Assembly (NCBI RefSeq): GCF_932276165.1
Contig: NC_063993.1
Coordinates: forward strand, 8,938,001-9,002,000
Source: Plutella xylostella
Taxonomy: Eukaryota; Arthropoda; Insecta; Lepidoptera; Plutellidae
Reading direction: 5' to 3'
Length of the DNA: 64,000 bases
Numbering within the stretch: the stretch's first letter is position 1; each line of letters opens with the position of its first letter. Below are positions 46,170 to 57,261 of this stretch, in pieces. The translations under genes and the position numbers were made by a program. Under the pieces are notes generated by a model that was given only the letters and a program-made list of their open reading frames with translations, did no database searches and was not told the DNA's origin.

Positions 46170-46463
46170 TATATAGCGATGATCATTACAAATGTTGCAT
46201 TGAGTTTTAAATTTTAGGGTTAAATGGATAAATAAACCAGCCTAGACGTTGCAATGTGTTAAGACAAGTTAAGAGACAGTGGATAAATTATTGTGTCTGG
46301 CAAAGTTATTAAGTGTTGTCCGCAAATGATTGAAGGTTGAAGATAAAACACAATTTACGCATTCGAAAAAGGATATGGAGGGTATGTAAAACAGTTGAAC
46401 CTGAATTATTTACCTGTTATAGATACACATCGATCGAAATCGAGGTACCTAATTTGCAGATTA
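46170..46463 (-). promoter_or_regulatory. Gene B upstream region
   Basis: This is the sequence directly upstream of the gene B start codon. TATATAA lies only a few bases before the ATG, too close to be the working TATA box. A second candidate (TTTATTTATCC) lies about 75 bases upstream. The start site is unresolved. Confidence 0.25.
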
Positions 46464-46520
46464 CTAACATTTCAATAGTGATTTCTAGTGATAGACTAGA
46501 AGTCACTATTGAAATGTTAG
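46464..46520. repeat. Short hairpin, 26-bp stem and 5-base loop
   Basis: The arms begin CTAACATTTCAATAGTG and end CACTATTGAAATGTTAG and match at all but one position (a possible G-U pair) across a GATAG loop. It resembles the hairpin at 6713-6767 in size but not in sequence. It lies about 300 bp upstream of gene B. Confidence 0.8.
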
Positions 46521-47494
46521 GAAAGTAATAACGCAGGTGTTGTATTTAAAATCATAATAATATGTACCTACATAATGTAACTACAGCTTTCTTGCAAATT
46601 TATCACTTCCTACTATACATAAATAAAATATATTCGTACTTAGCCTCATCATTCGGACACAATCACTTTGTTTTTTACCTTTATTTCAATTCTGATTGAA
46701 AACGCGGATATTTTATTGTTTACAAAATTCAAATAATAATTATGACCAATGAATGATTAAGTACAAATTATAAAGTTCAATGATTTCATATTATTAAGTT
46801 TGACACAACTGTCTAGCCAATCAGCCACGGGACCTAATCGATTTATCATACAACATACATCAGATTTCTACTTTACTTCTAAATATTCAATTTTACACAT
46901 TATCCCTATTTGATGACTAACCAATAACCACGGTATAACAACGTCGCACGTGCATAACATACAACATTACGAACAAGGGCGACGGATATTGGCAATTTTA
47001 AATGTTACTAGTCGGCGCCAGACCCTCACGTCAGCAGATAAAGTTTGATCGTAAAGATTACCTTCCGGAAGTATATTGCCTTGACTCACCCTATAGTTAC
47101 CACGAAAAGGTGTGAAATGCGAACGCGTAGTGATAAAAATGGTTTTATTGAAATTATAAATGTGTATGCAAAAAAAACAACGTAGAGTATCGTATACTAC
47201 AAGTTCATAGGTAGGTACGTTGTCTCAGTTCCAGATACAATCATAGATGGTCCAGTAATCATGTTTTTTTTTAATCCATAGTGATAAAATCGTAGTTATA
47301 AATGTACGCAGCAACATAACCTCTCTTTACAACTAGCGGGGCCACTATCGCCCTTGTGTTACCCAAGATGGTGATAAAAACAAATTGTATTACGGATCAG
47401 TTTTAAACATGTATGGCTAAGATTAACAGTTGTTTGCTTGGCTTAGCCTTAAAATCGTTTTGGGGAATTTCGATATAAAAAGTACAGCCAGGTC
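46521..47494. other. No supported feature
   Basis: AT-rich. No exon or repeat structure seen. Confidence 0.5.
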
Positions 47495-47640
47495 CAGGGT
47501 CACTCTAAATACCTAACGAAAAACTAAGTTTTTGCCCTGCTGCCTTAGCCACGACTCCATCTCGTTGTATAAATCTTGGCGATAGTTCGACATCTCTGGT
47601 TCGTTACTTTTTCGTTAGTATGAAGTAGGTAACCCTCCAG
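47495..47640. mobile_element. Small foldback, CAGGGTCACTC family
   Basis: The left end is CAGGGTCACTCTAAATACCT and AACGAAAAAC. The right end is GTTACTTTTTCGTTAGTATG and GGTAACCCTCCAG. It keeps GACTCCATCTCGTTGTATA, matching GACTCTATCTCGTTGTATA in the 60691 element. Confidence 0.65.
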
Positions 47641-47671
47641 CTTCGCAGCAAGGAGTGCCTCAACAATATGG

Positions 47672-47925
47672 CGGTCGAATGGCGTAGTGGTTATTGACCC
47701 TGACTGCTATGCCGAAGGTCCCGGGTTCGATTCCCGGCTGGGGCAGATATTTGTTTAAAGACAAATATTTGTACTCAGGTCTTGGGTGTTGATATTTATT
47801 TTTAATATGAATCTATCTATGTATTTGTGTAGATATATCAGCTGTCCGATACCCATAACACAGGCTCTGCCTAGCTTGGGGTCGGATGGCCGTGTGTGAG
47901 ATATCCCAACATATTTTTATAATTA
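47672..47925 (+). mobile_element. tRNA-derived SINE, third type, best copy
   Basis: A box TGGCGTAGTGGTTA and perfect B box GGTTCGATTCC give an intact Pol III promoter. The body continues GACAAATATTTGTACTCAGG and ends GGGGTCGGATGGCCGTGTGT, then an ATT-rich tail. It appears full length and is a good reference for the family. Confidence 0.88.
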
Positions 47926-48615
47926 TTATTATTATAATCTATCCTCGGTTTTCCTTATCCACCCACTACCGGCTCCTTGTTTAAGGTCATCGATGCGGGC
48001 CCAGAGGGCTTACATATTACGTAAAGAAAAATAGAATCCTTACAATACCTACTTAAGCGAATATGTGTCATATTTTGAGAGGTTTTAATCTTGTTTACGA
48101 GCCAACTGTGTAACAATAGGTAGCTAATACAAACTATCCAACCGAAACCTGAAATGAAAATTATGATGTTTTTTTTATGAAATGGGCGGCAGAAGACTAG
48201 GGGGAGTATGCAAAAATGCATTAATACTACATGAGTCATGGTTAAACTGCATAAAAGTAACAAAAAGGGGTGCTCAAATTGTTTGTAATTAACTTGATTG
48301 GTCTGCTAGTTTTTTTGCGTTGAATGTGAGTCGGTGAGTCACAAGTTAAATATTCATTGATTGGGATGGGTTGCGTGTCTATGATGCGAATTACATAGTA
48401 ATGAGTTAGAAATACGCAAAAGTTTTTCATTTTGGATATTGGTTACTCTTTTACGTAAACACTTTTTAGACGGATTTTCATGAAAATGCAGGAAGCTGAC
48501 ACCTTGATCGGTGCTTTATGTATAACATAATATTATATTATCTCAACTACTTATTAATATTTTTCTTTACCGAAATCATGTTATAACCTCGACACGTATC
48601 CATTTGCTAGCATTA

Positions 48616-48618
<3 letters not shown>
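47926..48618. other. No supported feature
   Basis: A 102-residue minus frame at 47955-48263 has no recognised domain or splice context. Nothing is called. Confidence 0.45.

Positions 48619-48652
<34 letters not shown>
48619..48652. repeat. (CA)n microsatellite
   Basis: About 17 CA dinucleotides without interruption. Confidence 0.95.
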
Positions 48653-48654
<2 letters not shown>

Positions 48655-48887
48655 TAATAATGACGCAACAAAATTTACACATCTCTTCTATGAAATCACT
48701 TGCACGAAGGCCGTATTCAAATTAATTCTAGTGGAGGTAGCTCTAAATGCATCCTGAGGGATGTTGTGACCTGAAAATAACGTAGCATACTAAACAGGTG
48801 ACTCTGTACATAGCGGGTTATTCACAAAACCGCAGCGCTAGCTCGTGATCAAGTAGAAGATCCTTCATAAATTAAATATATATTTTA

Positions 48888-49038
48888 CTAGCAGTTCCCG
48901 CGAGCTTCGCTTCGCCATAAAAAGTTTTCCCGTGGGAATTCCGGGATAAAAAGTAGCCTATGTTCTTTCTCAGGGTCTAGACCATGTGTGTACCAAATTT
49001 CATTAAAATCCGTTCAGTAGTTTTGGCGTGAAAGCGTA

Positions 49039-49069
<31 letters not shown>

Positions 49070-49102
49070 CAGTTACTTTCGCATTTATAATATTAGTTAG
49101 GA
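48888..49102 (-). mobile_element. Non-autonomous Helitron-like element with GTCT array
   Basis: In reverse complement it begins TCCTAACTAATATTATAAAT, carries seven to eight GTCT units, and ends GCTCGCGGGAACTGCTAG. It lies between A and T as Helitrons do. It matches the copy at 1977-2181, which has a shorter GTCT array, so the microsatellite grew or shrank after the copies split. Confidence 0.8.
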
Positions 49103-49383
49103 TTAGGATGAGCAATCAACGTCGGTCATAAAAGCCATATTATTTATCTTTGACTTTCATTTTTAGCAGAGGTATGTAGAGTAGCGATAATTTTCAGTAT
49201 AATTCTTATATAACTAGACTTCTACCAGGCAAATTATTCTGATTCTATTTGCATTAACTCTACCTACAGGATTAAAATAGGTGGAATTAACCGCTTCACC
49301 ATAAATAAGACTGGATTAAACGCGACCGGAGAAATTCCCGCAGCAGCCGAAACCAACTGACGCCTGATTCTGGTAGGTGAATG

Positions 49384-49602
49384 TACACTTAGGGGCAATG
49401 AAAAAGTTCCACTCACAAAATGCCGACACCAAACAACATAATTTTTTCAAACATTTAATTAAAAATTGGAACAAAATATTACCGTTTTTAGTTGGTAATA
49501 TCCTAATGCTCTGATAAATGTGATTCAATGTTGCAGAAGGTTTCCCGTTTATGAGTATTTGGTGGTTTTCTGAGTGTAAGCATTTCATTGCCCGTGAGTT
49601 TT
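49384..49602 (+). mobile_element. TACACTCACGGGCAATG MITE copy
   Basis: It begins TACACTTAGGGGCAATGAAA and ends CATTTCATTGCCCGTGAG. Internal modules match 36275-36505, with a deletion before TTTCCCGTTTATGAG. Confidence 0.82.
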
Positions 49603-49990
49603 TGTTGTTTGTTTGTTTTTGTTGTGTTTATTTGAGTTGATTATATACCTAGGTAGAGTTATACTTAATGGATATTAACCGCCATTTTGCAACTATAGTT
49701 TGTATATAAGCTTTGTAACTTCTGTTCTTTTTTTTTACAATGACTGGAGGAGTTAGTGTCATCTGTATTAAAGTTTATATTCTTCTTCTTTTTACAGAGT
49801 CGGTGACAATCACTATTATAGTAATTTTGTCACCGTGTTATCACCTGCTCAGGGTGTGCCAGGCGTAAGTATATATTATAAAGTTGTTTTCAATTAGTGG
49901 CACTAGTTAGCCTTTGGTAGCCCCGTAATTATTCCAATAATATAATGTACGTTTCAATGTATGATACAATACTTTTCAATAAAACCACTA
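49603..49990. other. No supported gene
   Basis: A TTCTTCTTCTTTTTACAG run followed by GTCACCGTG-type inverse phrases may be a repeat fragment. Nothing firm. Confidence 0.4.
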
Positions 49991-50166
49991 TGGGTGCTTA
50001 CATAGAGAAACGGGTTCCCTGTATCTACCTGTACCGGTAACCTGATTATGGGAAAGCGCTCATGACATTAAAAAATCCGGGAAATGCTCCGTGAGTGAGC
50101 GCTTTCGCATAATCAGGTTACCGGTACAGGTAGATACATGGAACCCGATTCTCTATGTAAGCACCC
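49991..50166. mobile_element. MITE with about 75-bp inverted arms
   Basis: The ends GGGTGCTTACATAGAGAA and TTCTCTATGTAAGCACCC continue inward through GTATCTACCTGTACCGGTAA, CCTGATTATG and AAAGCGCTCA, all matched in inverse order. Only about 25 bases are unpaired. It is 176 bp and non-coding. Confidence 0.87.
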
Positions 50167-50419
50167 TAATGCAACGGAACGGCACTTCATACAACAGAGT
50201 AATGCTGCCACAATGTAGTAACAGCTTTGCTTGCAGAATAAGGACCCTGTTCAGTTTATCCTCCAATAGTTCTTTTACTCTTCTTTACCAACCCCGTTTA
50301 TCTGAGGAAGGCAAACTTGAGGAATGGTCTTTATCTGAGTTTGAATTATAGATAGATAGGTAGACGCGATAAATTTTGCTAAGCGCAAATAATGCCGTAT
50401 TGGAAAGCGATTTTTAGTT

Positions 50420-50512
50420 TTAAACCGACTTGGAAAAAAGGATTGCATTCTCAATTCGTCTGTATCTGAGTCATACCCTTTCTGCTTGGTGTACCCTTTT
50501 TGCAACACCCTA
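50420..50512 (-). repeat. Interspersed repeat fragments
   Basis: It contains AAACCGACTTGGAAAAAAGG with CTCAATTCGTCTGTAT (as at 16137), followed by the reverse of the AGGGTGTTGCAAAAAGGGTA repeat (as at 30748). Here the two are contiguous, which suggests one larger repeat family. Confidence 0.5.
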
Positions 50513-50940
50513 CTAGTACTGACCCCTTATGAATGAATTTTGTAGGAAAATCTTAGTTCTACTACCGACCGCCAAGGGCGCTGTTCATATTTTCATACAA
50601 AATTACTCGATGAATTCTACTTCACGTTCACGATGAAAATTCATGCTAAGGGGTCTGTTGGTACTTTGGTACTTTATAGTTGAATGCAAAGTATCTATTC
50701 TTTCGCATAACTAGTTGCCTTGTCTTGACATACAGCTGGCCGCACAACTCATTTTATGGGCAAATAGCGTTTGTGTTTACTTCTAAGGAGATGGTTAACT
50801 TTCCTGGCTGCATTGTTAGCTCGTCAAAGGGCGCTTGTGACGGCCTTTGTACCTTAATTGCGACTGTGTGTGTAGTAAACTGCTACACTGAACTCCTTTA
50901 GTCAACGGATGCGAGGTAAACTGTTGTGCAGTTTGTTTTT

Positions 50941-51145
50941 TAACCCCCGACGGAAAGGGTGTTATAAGTTTATCGTGTTTGTGTGTCGGTCTGTGGTAGC
51001 GTAGCTTCCAAACGGCCGGACCGATTCCATTTGTTTTTTTTTTGTTCATAGGTAATGTTACCTCAGGTATTCTTAGCCATATTTTATCAAAATTGGCTTA
51101 GCCGTTCAAAAGTTATGCGGCTCTGTTTGGGGTTTTTAACGTTGG
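50941..51145 (+). repeat. Interspersed repeat, TAACCCCCGACGGAAAGGG type
   Basis: The order TAACCCCCGACGGAAAGGGT, GTGTGTCGGTCTGTGGTAGC, AAACGGCCGGACCGATT and CGTTCAAAAGTTATGCGG matches a common lepidopteran non-coding repeat. Class unknown. Confidence 0.6.
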
Positions 51146-51473
51146 TTAGGTTTTGTTTTAAAGTACTCGTTGAATACTGACATACTACTTTTGCTAGTTT
51201 AAAGACGTAAGTACTCATTAAATTTCCTGTGAAACAGTAGGTTCATTGTTAGCCAAGCGGTTCAACCGAGGTAAACACTGTTCTTTTCATAACGAATACG
51301 GAGGAAGTAAATATAAAAACTTGAATGTCTAATTGGCGCTTCATTGTTCTAACATATGACTGTTATAACAAACAACACACACACATAAATTCGCTCACCT
51401 TTATAACAAAGCAAATACTATCATGAGCTTGGTTTACGAAGGTTTTACTTAAAACCTAAGAATTTATTTACTA
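51146..51473. other. No supported feature
   Basis: Nothing seen. Confidence 0.5.
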
Positions 51474-51611
51474 AGGGCCGCTTGCACAAACATTTAAATG
51501 TAGATTTAGTGTCAAATCTCGATTTAAGAAACGTCAATCCATATAGAATTTGACACTAAATCGAGATTTAACACTAAATCTACATTTAATAATGTTGGTG
51601 CAAGTGGCCCT
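51474..51611. mobile_element. MITE, GGGCCGCTTGCAC ends
   Basis: AGGGCCGCTTGCACAAACAT faces GGTGCAAGTGGCCCT. Inner arms ATGTAGATTTAGTGT and ACACTAAATCTACAT pair, as do TCTCGATTTA and TAAATCGAGA. It is related to 29398-29489. Confidence 0.82.
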
Positions 51612-52061
51612 AGGAAGAGCTATAGAGCAAAATGCGGTTTTTGAAAAAAGTTTGACGCTAATGCGGTGTTGCCGAAAGGAACATTAAGCAAAGGTTGGTT
51701 GGGATTAAATCTATGTCTATCTCTTTCTGTCCGTATACTGACAGACAGCAATACACTTAATGCTGACATAACCCTAAAGATCCGTAGGTATAAGCATAAC
51801 TGAGCAGTCATCTAATTTCGTATCTCATACTCCACAGTGGTAGGATCTACATCGGGCAGGTCATTTTACGTGTAATGGCTATGGGATTTATTAAAGCATA
51901 GTACGATGCCACTGCAACAGCTAGAACCTTCGTCATGTGCCAGGCTACGTCGTATTTGCCAGATTTCTACTTTGTCGATAAATATACACACATACCTAAT
52001 TATTATTATGCATCAGCAAGGGCTGGTCAGTGGTGTCTCCCGAAAGGGGAAAAATATTTAC
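51612..52061. other. No supported feature
   Basis: Nothing seen. Confidence 0.5.
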
Positions 52062-52290
52062 TACACTCACGGGCAATGAAAAGGTTCCACTCAGAAAAGC
52101 ACTTATAAACCGAAAAGGCTAGCTTAATGCCGTCTTCTGCAACATTGAAGTACATTTATCAGAGCATCACGATATAACAAACTAAAATCGGTAATATTTT
52201 GTTCCAATTTAAAATTTAATCTTTGAAAAAAATGGGGTCGTTTGTTATCGGAATTTTGTGAGTGGAACGTTTTCATTGCCCGGCAGTGTA
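52062..52290 (-). mobile_element. TACACTCACGGGCAATG MITE, minus copy
   Basis: The ends TACACTCACGGGCAATGAAA and TTTTCATTGCCCGGCAGTGTA bracket a minus-oriented core (AACCGAAAAGGCTAGCTTAA first, TTGGAATTTAA-like last). It is 229 bp, well preserved. Confidence 0.87.
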
Positions 52291-52377
52291 TTAAGCTATA
52301 AAAAACTTTATTTATTTATTAAAGTGTACATCATAATATATTATTAACTTAATTTAAAATTAATAACAATTGTAGTA

Positions 52378-52600
52378 TGAGTGGGCTGGCCATATATGCC
52401 GAAGATCCGTAACGAGTTGTTGAGTAGAGGCCACGAACAGAAGAAAGTGTAGCGTGAGACTCTCTCCGGCCCGTTGGACCAACAACTTCTTTAGACAGGT
52501 ATGTAGTGGCTGAATCAGGAAGGCCGAAAAGTGTTGTGGTGCTCAGTCAGATAGGCTTATATCTAGCAGTGGACGATTACGGGCTGATGATGATTATGAT
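52378..52600 (+). pseudogene. RTE-type LINE reverse transcriptase 3' relic
   Basis: One frame reads WAGHICRRSVTS, stop, then ATNRRKCSVRLSPARWTNNF and RKAEKCC with another stop, followed by AGCAGTGGAC and GGCTGATGATGATT. The motif series WAGHI, RW(T)xx, and xQQWxxD plus the GATGAT tail is that of the C-terminus and 3' end of RTE-clade LINEs. In-frame stops show it is dead. Confidence 0.65.
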
Positions 52601-54477
52601 AATACAATAATAGTGATTTTTATTCAAAAGTCATAACAGGACCATGTTGAAGCAGGTTGCACCTAAAGTCGCAATCTAGTGTGTATTAAGACTGAATGGG
52701 ATTGTTCTAGTAACACAGAACGGCAGTGTAAGCTAGGACGCAGCAAGTTTGCTCAAACCACTCAGTGTAGGGTCTCGACACTCCATACGATATATTTTAC
52801 CGCTGCGTTAGCAGACATTACGTTGTATGTAAAACGGTACTAGGATTTGCATACCGTTGTTAGAGCAAGAGACAACATAATTTTGGAAGATTTGCGGCGG
52901 AAACGGGGCGAGATTTGTGCACTCATAAGCAAAGTACGTGGTTTAACATATAAATTATTTATAATATTTAAAAGACTAGGAATAAACATGTCATTTGAAA
53001 CCAAATCTTGTCTTCATCACATGACAACAGTTAAAACCGTCGGATTTCCGCTCACGAAAGAGTAATTTCCATACGGCTCATTATTCAAATTTATGAATCT
53101 CATTTGACAGCAGGGAAAAGCATGCTAGCTGCTGGCAAGCCCCCATCGATGAAATCCTGAATCCCACTTTTAGCGGAGCTCGTCATGAATTCATGTTATG
53201 CAAATTAAATCTATCAGCAGTTGCGTTTAAGTTAAGTCGATGAAGGGGGAACTCCCTAATAAATGTTAAAATATGATTTTCGAAGCGCCCGGAACTGCCA
53301 AACTGTTTTGCAGGTACTGAAATATACATTAACTAAGAAGTTTCACCCTTCTGTCTCCGGTGGAATCCCGAATGTCGACTTCAACCTTAAATGGTATTTA
53401 ATATTAATATACCTCCGAACATTAACATATAAATTATTGAATGTTTCATCTGTAGTTAATAGGAATGTTATTTTTGTTTTTCGTTCGAAGTTTTCCATAA
53501 AAAAAACTTCCATCCAGACACGAAAAAAACCATCCAATTATTAGATACGGTCTAGTCAACCTACTTAATATTAAAACCAAAGGCGAAACATAATTCTAGA
53601 ACTAACTCCAAAGCTAATTTCATTAATGACTTAATACATAACGCATACATTGCTATACCACTTATGCCTCCAGTCTCGTACATTCGAATAATTACTTGGT
53701 TTGTACCTCTGTGAGGCTGTTTGGTAATTCTAGAATACTCGACGGAGTCCATTAAGTGTATTAGATTCCAAAGATACATGACTCTTTACCTGCGAATGTA
53801 GCTTAGAACAAATCATGTGTGAGATTAGAAATTTTAACCTGACTGGCCGATTATTTTATTTATCACGGGTTTAAACTGTAGTCTAACCCTAGTCTTTAAG
53901 AAGTACCTAGGTATTAGGAAAAAGCAGATTTTGAATTTTATTCCTTAATCCTTTTGCACCATAGCTAACTTTTGGACCCCAAATCATGTTAGTATACTAA
54001 GTATTACTTACTAGGTTTGCCATTTATACTAATTTAAATAAATAAAAAACTATATGGTAAGTAAGTTGGTACTCTGCAGGGGGTTACAACATAAGTCGTC
54101 ATTTAGAACTTACAACCTCACTGTAAAACTTTTGAACCTCAATTCAAACCTCTCAAACTCAAACAAGAATTTGCAAGTTTCTGGTAGGCAAATCTCTTCT
54201 TTTAATTTTCTTGTTCTAAGGTCTGTGCATATGAGAGTAGCTTCAGCTTAGTAATTTTAAAGAGAGGCGGCGCGCTAGTAGACTTGATGTTTTTAAAAGT
54301 AAATGAACGCGCAAATGTTTGAACTCCTCTTTCAAACAGCCATACAAAGTTAAGCATGAGTGAATTGTTAATGGATTCTACCAGTTTAGCTCATTATGTT
54401 CTTAAAGTTATAGGTAGTTGTGGTGGGTAGTTCAATCAGTTAAATTTAATGTCTTTTAAGCTTTATTGGACCTAAGG
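52601..54477. other. No gene; possible regulatory stretch
   Basis: 53040-53270 is unlike the repeats around it and contains GTTATGCAAATTAAAT at about 53196-53211, an octamer (POU-type) site next to a homeodomain-like core. No exon is supported. Frames of 72-93 residues at 52847-53779 show no domain. Confidence 0.4.
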
Positions 54478-54516
54478 AGACGAACGGATGGCATAGTGGT
54501 TAGTGACTCTGTCCGT
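54478..54516 (+). mobile_element. SINE head fragment
   Basis: GACGAACGGATGGCATAGTG then GTTAGTGACTCTG matches the A-box end of the third-type SINE and stops abruptly. Confidence 0.6.
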
Positions 54517-54650
54517 CCATTTTTGACATATACATAATATATTATGTATTAACCATATTTATTCTCGGCAAATATCTCTTCAATGTAGTAGAAGAATCGT
54601 TTCTTATAGTTGACTTTTAACGGACTGCGACACACACAATGTGTATGATA

Positions 54651-54887
54651 TACACTGCCGGGCAATGAAAAAGTTCCACTCACAAAATTCCAACAACAAA
54701 GGACTCGAATTTTTTCAAAGATTTAATTTAAAATTGGAGCAAAATACTACCTATTTTAGTTGGTAATATCCTGATGCACTGTTAAATGTACTTCAATGTT
54801 GTAGAAGACGGCATTAAGCTAGCCTTTTCCGTTTAAAAGTAATTTGGTGCTTTTCTCAGTGGAACCTTTTCATTGCCCGTGAGTGTA
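54651..54887 (+). mobile_element. TACACTCACGGGCAATG MITE, full copy
   Basis: It begins TACACTGCCGGGCAATGAAA and ends TTTTCATTGCCCGTGAGTGT A. It is 237 bp, with all internal modules of the family present. TA flanks are seen on both sides. Confidence 0.87.
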
Positions 54888-54898
54888 TTATGTAATTG

Positions 54899-54990
54899 GC
54901 ATTTTAGTTATAAGTTCTTTCTTTAGTTAAAGTTTATTTTTAAAATAATGCTGTTTGTTTCGCTAATAAATAAAATAAAATAAATAAATG
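54899..54990 (+). repeat. LINE-like tail
   Basis: AATGCTGTTTGTTTCGCTAA is followed by TAAATAAAATAAAATAAATA, which looks like a LINE 3' tail. No coding part is attached. Confidence 0.4.
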
Positions 54991-55258
54991 ATATTTATCG
55001 CAATAAGAGACAACGGTACTACTATCGATATCGGTTGCATTTAGGGGCCGTATGCCTCGTTTCAGCTATTATTATTATGAGACATTTTGAGGTTTTTAGT
55101 TTTCATACTTTATCAAATTCTTTACAGATTTTGTCTGTCCACTTATTGCATGAGTCATGTCCAATGAAATGCAATTAATTGAGACAGATTTTGCAATAAT
55201 ATTTATTCGGAAAATGGTCAGCTGTCACAGGAATCATCTTTGCTGAAACAAAGACGAG

Positions 55259-55840
55259 GTGGACGAGCTAGACTCTCAGAGTCGACGCAAGGTCTTGCTC
55301 TTCTCTGGTATATCAGAAGACCCCAATGAGCACCTTCCTGGTGTAATCTCCAACATTGCTGTGGCTAAGCTGGGGATCGCTGACTTCCAAGAGTCTTCCA
55401 TGCAGCAGTGCATAAGATTGGGTGCACCAAACTCCAAGCGACCGCGTCCCATTCTTGTCAGACTAGCCAGTATGTCCACAAAGGCAACCATTTGGTCCAA
55501 GAAGAAGTGCCTTAAGACTAGCTCAGTGGTGGTCTCGGAGTTCTTGACCAGGACAAGGCAGGAGCTGTACAGCCGCAGTCGCAAGCACTTCGGCATCCGG
55601 GCGTGCTGGACGGCCAATGGGGCCGTGTATGTAAAGCTCCCTGATGACAGCCGCGTCAAGATCGTGTCGGCGGCGCAGCTGGACGAGCTGTGCAGGAAGC
55701 ATCCTGCAGCAGCTCCGACGACCACGGCGGCCGCGAAGGCACCCGGTGCCAAGGCTTTGTCTAAGCCCAGCAAGCCGGCTCCCTCGGCCGCGGCACCCGT
55801 GACGCGAAGTAAGGCCACTGTGTCCAAGGACAAGCGCTAA
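55259..55840 (+). CDS. LINE ORF1 (nucleic-acid-binding), 5' damaged
   Basis: The open frame covers 193 codons starting at a GTG and has no ATG. A TGA 13 bases upstream (55244-55246), with the neighbouring frame reading on, suggests a one-base shift near 55248, so the true start is lost or further left. The core has LDSQSRRKVLLFSGI, a Leu/Ile-rich middle, RPRPILVRL, and HFGIRACWTANGAVYVKLPD. This layout resembles the RRM-like ORF1 of insect LINEs that coats the RNA as a particle. The last 45 residues are Ala/Lys/Pro-rich and probably disordered. It is GC-richer than its surroundings. Confidence 0.7.
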   Translation: MDELDSQSRRKVLLFSGISEDPNEHLPGVISNIAVAKLGIADFQESSMQQCIRLGAPNSKRPRPILVRLASMSTKATIWSKKKCLKTSSVVVSEFLTRTRQELYSRSRKHFGIRACWTANGAVYVKLPDDSRVKIVSAAQLDELCRKHPAAAPTTTAAAKAPGAKALSKPSKPAPSAAAPVTRSKATVSKDKR

Positions 55841-55974
55841 TGTGTGTTTTTCAGTGCCTAATTACCAAGTTTTTCAGTGTTCTTTTTTCGAACTTTAGAT
55901 TGAAGGTAATTAATTATTCTTTAAAATTATTCCACCTTCAGTTTCGTATTTCTTAATTTTGAATTGAATTGAAA

Positions 55975-57045
55975 TTTAATTTATGGCAATCTGTCGGGTG
56001 TGCCAACAATTTCTGCCAGTATCATGTCATGACACTGCATGTGTATTTATTTGAATTGTAATTTATTGAAGGTAGATCTTGAAAACTTTACGAATGTATA
56101 TAAATAAACATAAAAGATAAATACATATTATATATAGATAGATCTATACTACTATTTGAGGAATGGAGTTATAACTTGATTTTGTTGTTAACAATGAATT
56201 TACTAATAGCGATGATAAAATTAGGGTCATGAAAATTTAATAACAACTGATGAAAGTTTATTGGAAGAGGAACTTTGATTTTATATAGGTATGGATATAA
56301 TGAGTCTAAACCAAAAATGGGGCAATTCAGGAAAACATGATCTAGAGTCCCCTCGTCCTGTCCACACTCACACATGGGCGAATCCCGTTGTTTTATTTTA
56401 TTGAGAAAAGCAGGGGAGCAACAATGACCCAGACGAATTCTGCACAAGATGGAAACAATTAATTTAGGAAGATTTTTAAATTTAAAAAACCACGGTCTAT
56501 GAGGAACCTTCGGTTGAATGGAGAAGTACAATCGGCCCTTGAGCCGGCTAGATTTCTCCCATTCATGTTGCCAGATAGTCAAACTATCCTTAGCTGGGAG
56601 GCTAAGGAGGTCATAAGTCGGAATTTGGAAATATTTTCGGTCACTGCTGGCATCTGAAGAAGCTCTTTTTGCTAGCTGGTCTGCGTATTCGTTGCCTGGT
56701 ATACCAGAATGACCTGGGATCCATACCAGAACAACTCTAAGACTTTTGTCGTTACACCTTCTAAGGCAGTCTTTAATGTGTAGTGTGTAACTACAGTGGG
56801 TTTTACTTTTAAAAGGACATTGTGTTAGAGTTTGTAAGCAACTCAGAGAATCGGTAAAAACTACAGCCTTATCAATGTTATGGGCTTCGATAAAATTACA
56901 AGCTTCAAGAACGGCTACACACTCCCCCGTGTAAACGGAGATTTCTGGGGGGCAAACAAACTTTCTTAATTTTGTTTTGTGTTTGTTTTCAAGTGTCAAT
57001 GTCAAATTGTCAATGTCATAAGCGTAGTTAATCTGTAATTTTATT
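55975..57045 (-). mobile_element. 5'-truncated RNase H LINE inserted in the LINE
   Basis: In minus orientation it carries an RNase H and C-terminal coding piece (56169-57005) and a 3' UTR that ends CAGATTGCCATAAATTAAAT near 55978. It sits between ORF1 and ORF2 of the plus-strand LINE, so it inserted later. Exact edges and the target duplication are not resolved. Confidence 0.65.
56169..57005 (-). pseudogene. LINE RNase H/C-terminal fragment
   Basis: The frame is open for 278 codons with no true ATG. Near the start it reads VYTGECVAVLEA (RNase H Glu), VVFTDSLS (Asp) and VWIPGHSGIPGNEYADQLAK (Asp plus the His loop). The first RNase H aspartate and the whole endonuclease and reverse transcriptase parts are missing, as expected for 5' truncation. 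Toward the end is a CxC...H...C zinc knuckle (CECGQDEGTLDHVFLNC). RNase H after RT is typical of I-, R1/LOA- and some Jockey-clade LINEs. The frame itself has no stop, so truncation rather than decay disables it. Confidence 0.8.
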
Positions 57046-57261
57046 CGGTAACGAACTATATAACGATAACGTTAAAAATTTGTAACAAAATCTCAGAATA
57101 AGTATTTGACACTTATATTATGTTCTTTGTACAAACTATTATATGGTTTTTGGCAATAATAGTGCAGGTAAAATATTTTAGTATAACAAATAGTTTTAGA
57201 GTAGTATATTTAGTTACATAGTAGTATATTGTATTGTATCTATTAAGTATATATTTTTAAT

